A stretch of 11,463 bases of DNA from Flavobacteriales bacterium (GTDB taxonomy: Bacteria; Bacteroidota; Bacteroidia; Flavobacteriales; BACL11). The notes under the pieces are model-generated. The model worked only from the letters and a program-made list of their open reading frames with translations, did no database searches and was not told the origin of the DNA. Shown here in pieces: positions 1-7,285 of this stretch. The DNA is taken from NCBI GenBank assembly GCA_002730985.1, contig PCBP01000044.1, forward strand, positions 1 through 11,463. The letters are read 5' to 3'. The number at the start of each line of letters is the position of its first letter. Positions within the stretch are counted from its first letter, which is position 1. The translations under genes were made by a program, and so were the position numbers.

Positions 1-888
1 CGTGACCCAGGCATTGTTAGAGATAGGATTCCTTTCCATCACCTTACACCTCTTTTTCCTTATGAAAAATTCAACCTTCTAGGCAATGGGCATAATAATG
101 TCTCTATAAGAATGTTGGATATATTTACTCCACTTGGGAAAGGCCAAAGAGGATTAATTGTTGCTCAGCCTAAAACTGGAAAAACAGTACTATTAAAAGA
201 TATTGCCAATGCAATTGCAGATAATCACCCAGAAGTTTATATGATCATACTATTAATTGATGAGCGACCTGAAGAAGTTACCGACATGGAAAGAAGCGTA
301 AATGCTGAAGTAATTGCTTCAACTTTTGATGAACCAGCCAGTCGACACGTAAAAGTAGCTGATATGGTACTCGAAAAAGCTAAAAGGATGGTTGAATGCG
401 GACATGATGTTGTTGTATTATTAGATTCCATTACTAGGTTAGCAAGAGCCTACAATACGGTACAACCTGCCTCTGGTAAAATACTAAGTGGTGGTGTAGA
501 TGCAAATGCACTCCACAAACCAAAAAGATTCTTTGGAGCTGCTCGTAAGATTGAGAAAGGGGGATCGCTTACTATTTTAGCTACTGCACTTACAGATACT
601 GGAAGTAAAATGGATGAAGTGATCTTTGAGGAATTTAAAGGTACTGGTAATATGGAACTACAATTAGACAGAAAAATTGCAAATAGAAGAATTTACCCTG
701 CTGTTGATCTAGTCTCTTCTTCTACAAGAAGAGAAGACCTATTACTAGATAAAGAGTACATTCAGAGGATTTGGGTGCTTAGAAATTACTTAGCAGACAT
801 GAATCCTATTGAGGCAATTGAATTCATGAAAGACAGATTGCAAAAAACAAAAGATAATAATGAATTCTTAATAACTATGAATGGCTAA
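1..888 (+). CDS. rho: Transcription termination factor Rho, C-terminal part (5' end cut by window edge)
   Basis: Rho is a hexameric RNA-dependent ATPase that moves along nascent RNA and releases RNA polymerase. The reading frame is open from base 1, so the gene begins upstream; about 295 residues are visible, against 419 in E. coli Rho. The ATP-binding and translocation core is present in order. It starts with the end of the linker ([16 protein letters not shown]), followed by the Walker A loop QPKTGKT (166-186). The catalytic-glutamate motif [12 protein letters not shown] follows (Glu at 262-264), then Walker [14 protein letters not shown] (Asp at 424-426). The Q-loop region [20 protein letters not shown] and the R-loop region [13 protein letters not shown] come next. 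STRREDLL carries the probable arginine finger. The ATG at 112 lies inside the conserved core and is not the start. The N-terminal RNA-binding domain is outside the window. The gene converges on ispE with a 45-nt gap. No disruption is visible. Confidence 0.97.
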   Translation, partial: RDPGIVRDRIPFHHLTPLFPYEKFNLLGNGHNNVSIRMLDIFTPLGKGQRGLIVAQPKTGKTVLLKDIANAIADNHPEVYMIILLIDERPEEVTDMERSVNAEVIASTFDEPASRHVKVADMVLEKAKRMVECGHDVVVLLDSITRLARAYNTVQPASGKILSGGVDANALHKPKRFFGAARKIEKGGSLTILATALTDTGSKMDEVIFEEFKGTGNMELQLDRKIANRRIYPAVDLVSSSTRREDLLLDKEYIQRIWVLRNYLADMNPIEAIEFMKDRLQKTKDNNEFLITMNG

Positions 889-900
889 TAAGTTAGCTGT
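881..900 (+). other. Weak hairpin spanning the rho stop codon
   Basis: Bases 881-888 (atggctaa) can pair with 893-900 (ttagctgt) around the loop taag. The RNA stem would have six Watson-Crick pairs and two G-U pairs, and it includes the rho stop codon. No U-tract follows, so it is not a canonical intrinsic terminator. It could slow 3' exonucleases or be chance. The rest of the 45-bp rho-ispE gap shows only a 4-bp acgt/acgt stem. Confidence 0.2.
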
Positions 901-933
901 CAACACTGTGTAAAAACGTACTTTAACGTATTA

Positions 934-1680
934 TTAAGAGAAAATCCCATACAACACACTTCCGCTGCCACTCATAGATGCATATATGGCTCCATCAGCA
1001 TAAAGCTGTTCTTTCATTACTTTAAGTTTTGGATACTTTGTAAAAGCAGGAATCTCAAAGTCATTTTTTACGTTTCTCTTCCAACTCTCGATAGGCTGAA
1101 CAATTAAATCCAGTAAATTTATCATAGGTAGTTGTGGTGTAATTCCAGAATAAGCCTCAGCTGTTGAAATGTGTAATTCAGGAAAAATAAATCTCAACTC
1201 AAAAGATGATAAATCCAAATTAACTGGAAACATCTTCTCTCCTATTCCAGTTACATGTTTTGGTCTATTCTCAATAAAAAATGGACAGTCTGCTCCTAAT
1301 CGTAACGCATACTTCTCTAATTGATCTAGCGATAACCTCAAATCAAAAATACGGTTTAAGGCAATCAAAGTAAAAGCACCATCAGCTGATCCCCCTCCTA
1401 ACCCCGCTCCTATTGGTATCTGCTTATGGAGATGGATCTTAACAAGAGGAATATCAAAATCTGCTTTTAACAAATCATATGCTTTCATACAAATGTTCTC
1501 TTCCCCAGGTATCGAAATCCCTGAACTGCTAAATAATAAAACATCGGCAGGTATAATTTCTAGAATATCAGAAAGATTCTTTACTGGGTAAAGAATAGAA
1601 GAAATTTCATGATATCTATCTTCTCTTCTTTTAAGCACATTAAGACCTAGATTTACCTTTGCATTTGGATATACTATCAT
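934..1680 (-). CDS. ispE: 4-diphosphocytidyl-2-C-methyl-D-erythritol kinase
   Basis: IspE phosphorylates the 2-hydroxyl of CDP-methylerythritol with ATP in the cytosolic MEP route to isopentenyl diphosphate. The 248-residue protein shows the GHMP-kinase plan. The N-terminal strand PNAKVNLGLNV carries the catalytic Lys8. The glycine-rich ATP loop PIGAGLGGGSAD is at residues 89-100. LGADCPFF holds the catalytic Asp131, and the C-terminal loop SMSGSGSVLYG is at 235-245. It is shorter than the E. coli enzyme (283 residues), mostly at the C terminus and in loops, but every active-site motif is present. The start MIVYPNAKVNLGL puts the usual few residues before the catalytic Lys. It is a single gene, convergent with rho and divergent from accA, and indicates that the host uses the MEP pathway. 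Homoserine kinase and other GHMP enzymes are unlikely given the NAKVNLGL and LGADCPFF motifs. Confidence 0.96.
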   Translation of the reverse strand: MIVYPNAKVNLGLNVLKRREDRYHEISSILYPVKNLSDILEIIPADVLLFSSSGISIPGEENICMKAYDLLKADFDIPLVKIHLHKQIPIGAGLGGGSADGAFTLIALNRIFDLRLSLDQLEKYALRLGADCPFFIENRPKHVTGIGEKMFPVNLDLSSFELRFIFPELHISTAEAYSGITPQLPMINLLDLIVQPIESWKRNVKNDFEIPAFTKYPKLKVMKEQLYADGAIYASMSGSGSVLYGIFS

Positions 1681-1757
1681 TAACTATATTATTTTAACAT
1701 GAAAAAACTGTAAATTACGAGCTTTATATTCTGAATAAGAAGTCAAGTTTTCAACAA

Positions 1758-1765
1758 CAAAAATA
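1758..1765 (-). promoter_or_regulatory. Candidate Bacteroidota -7 box for ispE
   Basis: Read on the minus strand, 1765-1758 is TATTTTTG, a full match to TAnnTTTG, the -7 consensus of the Bacteroidota primary sigma factor. It lies 77 bp before the ispE start. I see no convincing -33 TTTG at the usual spacing, and the region is AT-rich, so a chance match is possible. Confidence 0.25.
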
Positions 1766-1805
1766 ATCAACTGAAAATTTATATCCCTTCATAAATCATT
1801 TTATT

Positions 1806-1813
1806 TAACTTTG
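1806..1813 (+). promoter_or_regulatory. Candidate Bacteroidota -7 box for accA-dnaB cluster
   Basis: TAACTTTG fits the Bacteroidota -7 consensus TAnnTTTG exactly and sits 23 bp before the accA ATG, which would give a leader of roughly 18 nt. No clear -33 TTTG is present at the expected distance. The start codon has A-rich sequence (aaagaaagataa) before it instead of a purine-rich Shine-Dalgarno site, as is usual in this phylum. Confidence 0.35.
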
Positions 1814-1836
1814 TTGTCCTTCTTAAAGAAAGATAA

Positions 1837-2790
1837 ATGGAATATTTAGCATTTGAAAAACCGATCGAAGAACTAATGAGTAAGCTTGAGAAAGCTAAAG
1901 AAATAGGAGATGAAGGTTCTGTTGACATAAGTAAAACTGTAAGTGATATCGAGATGAAAATAGAATCTGCTAGAAAAGAAATCTACAAAAATCTTTCATC
2001 TTGGGAAAAGGTACAGCTTTCTCGTCATCCTCAAAGACCTTACGCTCTAGACTATATTCATGCCTTATCAGATAATGATTTCTTAGAATTACATGGAGAT
2101 AGAGGAGTCAAAGATGACAAAGCAATGATTGGAGGTTGGGCTACAATAGATAATCAATCTGTTATGTTTATTGGACAACAAAAAGGAAGAACCACTAAAG
2201 AAAGACAATTTCGTAATTTTGGAATGGCTAATCCTGAAGGATATCGTAAAGCCTTACGTCTTATGAAGATGGCTGAGAAATTTAAAAAGCCAGTAGTATG
2301 TCTTATAGATACCCCTGGTGCATTCCCAGGTTTGGAGGCAGAAGAAAGAGGGCAAGGAGAGGCAATCGCTCGGAACATCCTTGAGATGACGAAACTAGAA
2401 GTTCCTATTATTGTAGTCATTATTGGTGAAGGAGCTTCAGGCGGTGCACTAGGAATAGGTGTTGGAGATAAAATCTTAATGCTTAATAATGCGTGGTATT
2501 CTGTTATCTCTCCTGAAAATTGCTCCACTATCCTCTGGGGTAATTGGGATCATAAGGAAACTGCTGCTAATGCACTAAAACTGACGGCAAAAGATATGAA
2601 GAAGATCGGACTAGTGGATGAAATAATCAAAGAACCTTTAGGTGGCGCCCATACTTTCCCTGATAAGACTTTTAAAATTGTAAAGAAAGCAATTACAAAA
2701 GAAATTAGAAGCCTTCTTGATATAAATAAAGATGTGTTAATACAAAATAGAATGAATAAATTCTCAAATATGGGAGTGGCAAAAGCATAA
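1837..2790 (+). CDS. accA: Acetyl-CoA carboxylase carboxyltransferase subunit alpha
   Basis: AccA pairs with AccD to move the carboxyl group from carboxybiotin to acetyl-CoA, making malonyl-CoA for fatty acid synthesis in the cytosol. The 317 residues match the family length (E. coli 319). The helical N-terminal part (1-60) is followed by the conserved [11 protein letters not shown] (64-74) and ELHGDRG (84-90). [11 protein letters not shown] (112-122) comes next, then the crotonase-fold core: [22 protein letters not shown] (start at 156) and the glycine-rich [15 protein letters not shown] (197-211). The motif [10 protein letters not shown] (225-234) follows, then the C-terminal helices. The ATG at 1837 gives the standard N terminus ([13 protein letters not shown]). 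It is the first gene of a tight cluster, with dnaB only 3 nt downstream. AccD, AccB and AccC are not in the window. No anomaly is seen. Confidence 0.97.
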   Translation: MEYLAFEKPIEELMSKLEKAKEIGDEGSVDISKTVSDIEMKIESARKEIYKNLSSWEKVQLSRHPQRPYALDYIHALSDNDFLELHGDRGVKDDKAMIGGWATIDNQSVMFIGQQKGRTTKERQFRNFGMANPEGYRKALRLMKMAEKFKKPVVCLIDTPGAFPGLEAEERGQGEAIARNILEMTKLEVPIIVVIIGEGASGGALGIGVGDKILMLNNAWYSVISPENCSTILWGNWDHKETAANALKLTAKDMKKIGLVDEIIKEPLGGAHTFPDKTFKIVKKAITKEIRSLLDINKDVLIQNRMNKFSNMGVAKA

Positions 2791-2793
2791 CAA

Positions 2794-4272
2794 ATGGCAA
2801 AAAAAATAGGACAAAGAACATTAAAAGCAACGCCAACTCATCAGATTGAAGGTAAATTGCAACCTCAAGCTATTGAACTAGAACAAGCGGTACTTGGCGC
2901 TTTAATGATTGATAATGAATCATTATCTGATGCTATTGACTCCCTAAAAACTGAATATTTCTATGCCCCGAAACATCAAAAGATTTTTGAGGCCATTACA
3001 AACCTATTTAACAATACCCAGCCAGTTGATATTCTTACTGTTTCAGAAGAATTAAAGAGATTAGAAGCGTTTGAGAACATTGGAGGTCTAGTATATATCT
3101 CTGAACTTACAAATAATGTAGCATCAGCTTCAAATACTGAATTCCATGCAAGGATTATTGCAGAGAAATTTATCAAAAGATCTCTTATTAATATTTCAAG
3201 AAAGATAAGTACGGATGCGTTTGATGATTCAGTAGATATATTTGATTTGCTAAACAACGCCGAATCAGAACTATTCACAGTAACTGAAGGGACTTTAAGA
3301 AAGAGCTATGATAAGATGAGTTCTTTAATTAAAGGAGCTCTTGAAAATATTGAAATACTAAGAAATAAAGAAGATGGATTAAGTGGTATACCTACTGGCT
3401 TTACTAATCTAGATAGAGTAACCTCAGGATGGCAAAATTCTGACTTGGTAATTTGTGCTGCTCGTCCAGGTATGGGAAAAACAGCACTTGCCTTGACAAT
3501 GGCTCGAAATATTGCAGTTGATCATGAAACTCCCATTGGTTTCTTCTCACTTGAAATGTCATCAGAACAATTAGTAAACAGATTAATTGCTAGTGAAGCC
3601 GAATTAAGTGCATCAAAACTAAGAAAAGGAGATTTAGCCGACCATGAGATGGTTCAATTACACGAAAAAATCAAACAATTATCAGAGGCTCCAATTTTTA
3701 TTGATGATACTCCTGCGTTAACCATCTTTGAACTTAGAGCAAAAGCAAGAAGACTTGTTAAAAATCATGGTGTAAGAATTATTATGATTGACTATTTACA
3801 ACTAATGAATTCAGGTGGAAATGCCGGAAATAGAGAGCAAGAAATTTCTGCTATTTCTAGATCCTTAAAAGGAATCGCTAAAGAGTTAAAGATCCCTGTT
3901 ATTGCTTTATCACAAGTAAACAGAGGGGTTGAAAGCAGAACAGGTGTAGGAAGTAAACGACCTATGCTATCTGACCTTAGAGAGTCTGGAGCAATTGAAC
4001 AAGATGCCGATATTGTAACTTTCATTTACCGTCCCGAATATTACAAGATATATGAATGGGATAATGGTGATGATTCTAGAGGTCAAGGAGAATTAATTAT
4101 TGCAAAACACAGGAATGGGTCACTTAAAAATATCCGACTAAAATTTATTGATGAATTTGCCAAATTTTCTGATCTTGATTATTTTGATGACAGTGAATTT
4201 AATAATGATAGCTCATCAATGATATCAATGTCATCAAGCATGAATCAAGAAAATAAAGATGACCCATTCTAG
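2794..4272 (+). CDS. dnaB: Replicative DNA helicase DnaB
   Basis: DnaB is the ring-shaped hexameric helicase that unwinds DNA at the replication fork. The 492-residue protein has both family domains. The N-terminal primase-interacting helical domain (about 24-165) includes PQAIELEQAVLGALMID. After a linker, the RecA-like ATPase domain (about 195-465) follows. It contains GIPTGFTNLDRVTSGW (198-213), Walker A ARPGMGKTA (223-231), SLEMSSEQL (252-260), Walker B RIIMIDYLQLM (328-338), ALSQVNRGVESR (371-382), LSDLRESGAIEQDAD (392-406) and the IIAKHRNG finger motif (435-442). The tail (466-492) is acidic and serine-rich, a common low-complexity end. No intein interrupts the P-loop or Walker B, which are frequent intein sites in this family. 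The start is 3 nt after the accA stop, so the two are probably co-transcribed; the end overlaps the next gene by 14 nt. Confidence 0.97.
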   Translation: MAKKIGQRTLKATPTHQIEGKLQPQAIELEQAVLGALMIDNESLSDAIDSLKTEYFYAPKHQKIFEAITNLFNNTQPVDILTVSEELKRLEAFENIGGLVYISELTNNVASASNTEFHARIIAEKFIKRSLINISRKISTDAFDDSVDIFDLLNNAESELFTVTEGTLRKSYDKMSSLIKGALENIEILRNKEDGLSGIPTGFTNLDRVTSGWQNSDLVICAARPGMGKTALALTMARNIAVDHETPIGFFSLEMSSEQLVNRLIASEAELSASKLRKGDLADHEMVQLHEKIKQLSEAPIFIDDTPALTIFELRAKARRLVKNHGVRIIMIDYLQLMNSGGNAGNREQEISAISRSLKGIAKELKIPVIALSQVNRGVESRTGVGSKRPMLSDLRESGAIEQDADIVTFIYRPEYYKIYEWDNGDDSRGQGELIIAKHRNGSLKNIRLKFIDEFAKFSDLDYFDDSEFNNDSSSMISMSSSMNQENKDDPF

Positions 4273-5533
4273 AATCATAAAAGAACTTTGGTGCTTTATA
4301 TTCTTTTGCATTCTCTCTATTTCTGCCAAAGCCTCATATATTTTTATTCCTATGGATGATAATCAAAGTAATCATCTAAAAGCTTATGGTATTGCTTATT
4401 ATGCTATTGAGAGGGATGTTAAAGTAGACTGGCTTCTAAACTATCAAGGAGGTAGTTTTATGATCAAATATCATAACAAAATTGAAGATGAATGTAATAT
4501 TAGAGGGGTTTCTTTTACTATTATCGCAGACATACAATCTACCCAGATCTTACAATCAATTGCTAGTCCATCTGTCAATCAAGATGTTGTTAGGCTTGAT
4601 AAAGCACCAAAAATTGCAATTTATTCCCCTAAAGACAAGCAACCCTGGGATGATGCTGTAACCATGGCACTAACTTATGCTGAGATCCCTTATGAGATAG
4701 TTTATGATGAAGAGGTTTTATCCAATCTACTACCGCTTTATGATTGGCTACACTTACATCATGAAGATTTTACAGGACAATACGGGAAATTCTATGTTTC
4801 ATTTAAGAATGCAACCTGGTATAAGGAGGGGAAAAAAAATTCCGAGAAATTAGCCCAAAAATTAGGATACAAAAAAGTGTCTGAAGCAAAACTTGCAGTG
4901 GCTAAGAAAATTAAAGAATTTGTGCTGGCTGGAGGTTTTTTATTTGCTATGTGCTCAGCAACTGACAGTTATGATATCGCACTTGCATCAGAAGGAGTCG
5001 ATATTTGTAGAGAAATGTTTGATGGAGATGCAATGGATAGCAATATTGACAATAAATTAGATTTCTCAAAAACATTAGCCTTCAAGAATTTCTCACTAGT
5101 TAAAAACCCTAATCGGTATGAGTTTTCATCAATTGATGCCACTGAGAAAAGACGTATAAATGCAAAAGTTGACTTCTTCACATTATTTGATTTCTCAGCT
5201 AAATGGGACCCAGTACCAACTATGCTATGTCAGAACCATACACAAGTTATTGCAGGCTTTATGGGACAGACAACTTCTTTTAGAAATGAATTTATCAAAT
5301 CAGATGTTCTAATTATGGGCGAGACAAAGGCTACTAATGAAGCAAGATATATCCATGGAGAACTAGGTGATGGAACATGGACTTTTTATGGGGGACATGA
5401 CCCAGAAGATTATCAACATAAAGTTGGCGATCCAAAAACAGACTTATCTTTACATCCCAACTCAGCTGGCTATCGATTAATCCTAAACAATATTCTTTTT
5501 CCTGCAGCAAAGAAAAAGAAATTAAAAACCTAA
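4259..5533 (+). CDS. Exported GATase1-like protein of unknown function (relatives often called 'asparagine synthetase B')
   Basis: The function is unknown. The 424-residue protein begins with a good signal peptide: charged start (HSRIIKE), hydrophobic run LWCFIFFCILSISA, and AKA before Ser26, so it is probably exported to the periplasm or beyond. Mature region: a first alpha/beta part (26-110) with IPMDDNQSNHLKAYGIAYY, then a Rossmann-like part from KIAIYSPKDKQPWDDAV (118-134). Next come YDWLHLHHEDFTGQYGK (161-177) and EFVLAGGFLFAMCSATDSYD (220-239). The C-terminal motif is GELGDGTWTFYGGHDPEDYQ (367-386), followed by a Lys-rich end. Cys232 in AMCSA and His380 in YGGHDPE sit where GATase1-type folds, such as the biotin-protein-ligase N-domain group, have their nucleophile elbow and histidine; this is inference. 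I remember close homologues in Cytophagales named asparagine synthetase B. The protein lacks an N-terminal Cys2 glutaminase domain and an SGGLDS pyrophosphate loop, so that name looks wrong. The start overlaps dnaB by 14 nt, and the stop overlaps that of the convergent ligase gene. Confidence 0.8.
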   Translation: MTHSRIIKELWCFIFFCILSISAKASYIFIPMDDNQSNHLKAYGIAYYAIERDVKVDWLLNYQGGSFMIKYHNKIEDECNIRGVSFTIIADIQSTQILQSIASPSVNQDVVRLDKAPKIAIYSPKDKQPWDDAVTMALTYAEIPYEIVYDEEVLSNLLPLYDWLHLHHEDFTGQYGKFYVSFKNATWYKEGKKNSEKLAQKLGYKKVSEAKLAVAKKIKEFVLAGGFLFAMCSATDSYDIALASEGVDICREMFDGDAMDSNIDNKLDFSKTLAFKNFSLVKNPNRYEFSSIDATEKRRINAKVDFFTLFDFSAKWDPVPTMLCQNHTQVIAGFMGQTTSFRNEFIKSDVLIMGETKATNEARYIHGELGDGTWTFYGGHDPEDYQHKVGDPKTDLSLHPNSAGYRLILNNILFPAAKKKKLKT

Positions 5534-7161
5534 ATCAAATGCACCCTCTCCCCTTCATACCAATACCTATAATTACTATTATATAACTTTTCAACTGCAT
5601 TACGCTTAATTTTCATAGTTGGAGTAAGCAGTTTATTTTCTACTGTCCACTCTTCTCTAACAACCACAAAATTATGAATCTTTTCATGCCCATCTAGCTT
5701 CTGATTAACCAATACTAAGGTTTTATTTAAAGAGGGAAGTAGAGATTCACTACTTATATCTTTCCCTCTTTCAGATAATACAACAATAGCAATCGGCTGA
5801 GGCAATCCAGTACCTACAACACAAACCTGTTCAATATTCTTATCTGCAGAAATCCTCATCTCAATTGGGGAAGGTGCAACATATTTGCCTTTACTAGTCT
5901 TAAATAAATCCTTAACTCTACCCGTAATAGTTAAAAATCCATTTGTATCAATTGCTCCCTCGTCACCAGTATGCAACCAACCATTAATTATTGTCTTATC
6001 AGTTTCTTCCTTCATCTTATAATAGCCATCCATCAGAGCATCATGTTTGATTAAGATCTCTTTATCCTTAGAAAGTTTTACATCACAAAATGGCAATGCC
6101 TGACCTACTGAACCAATCTTAATGTTATCTCTAAAGCTTACATGAGAATAGCAAGTGTTCTCTGTCATAGCATAAGCCTCTTGTATATTAATTCCTAAAC
6201 GAGAGAACCAATTAATAAGCGCAATAGGAGTTGGTGCTGCCCCCGTAAAAACATTCCTTGCTCTATCAAGTCCTAATCCTTTCTTAATCTTCTTTTTTAT
6301 AAAATAAGAAATTAAAGGGATACTGAGAAGAATGTTTAAGCTCTTCTGTGATAATTTTGTTAGAATTCCTTGTTGGAACTTTGTCCAAATTCGTGGCACA
6401 CCTAAAAATACAGTTGGTGACACCTCTACTAAATTATTAGAAAACGTGTCCAAACTTTCAGCAAAAGATACTCTTCCTCCACTATATAAACTTCCCATCT
6501 GAACTAATAATCGTTCTGCAATATGGCATAAAGGCAAATAAGAGAAGAAAGATTCTTCTTCTAAAGGTAAAATATTTACAGCATTAGTAGTTGCAAATGA
6601 AAAATTATAGAACTTATGCATTACTCCTTTTGGGTCTCCAGTTGTTCCTGAAGTATAAATAATAGTTGCTAACTCTTCTTCTCCTCTAATAATATTGTCA
6701 GAAAATGGAATGACATCCTTCGTTAATTCATCCCACCTTGGATAATCTTCAGTATAGAAAGGAAATGAAATACAATCTATATCAGAAGGAACCCCTGGCT
6801 GCATATCAACATAATTATCTAATTTGCCAACAAATAATAATCTAGATCCTGAATGATCTAGAATTTTCCCTAATGTCTCAGAATTCAGGTTTGGATATAA
6901 AGGAACAGATATATGGCCACTCATCATTATTGCCATGTCTGCCATCATCCAGTGTGCACAGTTTTTTGACAAAAGAGCTATTTTACTTTCTTTTGGTAAA
7001 TCTAATGATTTCAAATAAGTCGCCATCTTCCTTACTTCTATTCCAAAATCTTTCCAAGTCCAATGGTGCCAAATGCCATTAATAGGCTGAGATAAATAAG
7101 TTTCATTTGGTTTTTCTTGCTCCCATTTATAGAGCATTTCAAGAGGAGATAAATAAGCCAT
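5530..7161 (-). CDS. Long-chain acyl-CoA ligase (AMP-forming synthetase family)
   Basis: The predicted reaction is fatty acid + ATP + CoA to acyl-CoA + AMP + PPi, the activation step before beta-oxidation. The 543-residue protein has the adenylate-forming plan. The P-loop IYTSGTTGDPKG is at 168-179. YLPLCHIAERLL (209-219) is typical of long-chain ligases. The adenine-binding motifs are GAAPTP (307-312) and EAYAMTENT (328-336). GWLHTGDEG (394-402) carries the ribose-binding Asp400, and GRVKDLFKTSKGKYVAPSPIE (from 414) is the hinge between domains. A short C-terminal domain ends with LTPTMKIKR, where Lys517 is the probable catalytic lysine. The FKTSKGKYVAPSPIE form matches the FadD15/ACSBG-like group, which favours long-chain substrates. 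It diverges from marR-fadN-fadA-fadE and very likely feeds that pathway. No signal peptide is seen. The substrate chain length cannot be read from sequence, so no symbol is assigned. Confidence 0.92.
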   Translation of the reverse strand: MAYLSPLEMLYKWEQEKPNETYLSQPINGIWHHWTWKDFGIEVRKMATYLKSLDLPKESKIALLSKNCAHWMMADMAIMMSGHISVPLYPNLNSETLGKILDHSGSRLLFVGKLDNYVDMQPGVPSDIDCISFPFYTEDYPRWDELTKDVIPFSDNIIRGEEELATIIYTSGTTGDPKGVMHKFYNFSFATTNAVNILPLEEESFFSYLPLCHIAERLLVQMGSLYSGGRVSFAESLDTFSNNLVEVSPTVFLGVPRIWTKFQQGILTKLSQKSLNILLSIPLISYFIKKKIKKGLGLDRARNVFTGAAPTPIALINWFSRLGINIQEAYAMTENTCYSHVSFRDNIKIGSVGQALPFCDVKLSKDKEILIKHDALMDGYYKMKEETDKTIINGWLHTGDEGAIDTNGFLTITGRVKDLFKTSKGKYVAPSPIEMRISADKNIEQVCVVGTGLPQPIAIVVLSERGKDISSESLLPSLNKTLVLVNQKLDGHEKIHNFVVVREEWTVENKLLTPTMKIKRNAVEKLYNSNYRYWYEGERVHLI

Positions 7162-7209
7162 AATTATAATTTTCAGGTTGCTAAAAATAATGATTTAAAA
7201 ACAACTTTA

Positions 7210-7249
7210 TATGCACGCATAATAATTTGCTTTTTATTATGCATGCACA
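7210..7249. promoter_or_regulatory. Large inverted repeat in the ligase/marR gap, candidate MarR operator
   Basis: The left arm 7210-7225 (tatgcacgcataataa) pairs with the right arm 7234-7249 (ttattatgcatgcaca) at 14 of 16 positions, around the 8-base spacer tttgcttt. It is the only strong symmetric element in the 124-bp gap between the divergent ligase and marR genes. MarR-family dimers bind imperfect palindromes and commonly sit next to, and control, their own gene and a divergent neighbour, so this is the natural operator candidate. Weak 7-of-8 matches to the Bacteroidota -7 box (TAnnTTTG) flank it. TATATTTA at 7261-7268 faces marR, and TATTTTTA at 7189-7182 faces the ligase. Both lack the final G and a clear -33 element. 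If these are the promoters, the repeat lies upstream of both boxes and outside both transcripts, which argues against an RNA hairpin role. Confidence 0.55.
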
Positions 7250-7285
7250 GTTTTTTTATATATATTTAGTGCAAAATTAAAAACT

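Noticed and set aside
915..935. Possible terminator for ispE, read on the minus strand (acgt stem followed by a T run)
   Set aside because: The stem is only 4 bp of a self-complementary tetramer with mismatches on both sides; this is too weak to call.
2154..2528. Minus-strand open frame of 124 codons inside accA
   Set aside because: It is a shadow of a strongly recognised gene, with no family resemblance. The same applies to the other antisense frames inside dnaB, the exported gene, fadN and fadA.
4259..5533. Asparagine synthetase B as the product
   Set aside because: No Cys2 glutaminase domain, no SGGLDS loop, and a signal peptide is present; the enzyme is cytosolic and has a different architecture.
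7251..7268. AT-only run before marR as a special element
   Set aside because: A T7 run followed by alternating TA is common in low-GC promoters. It is noted only as a weak -7 candidate.
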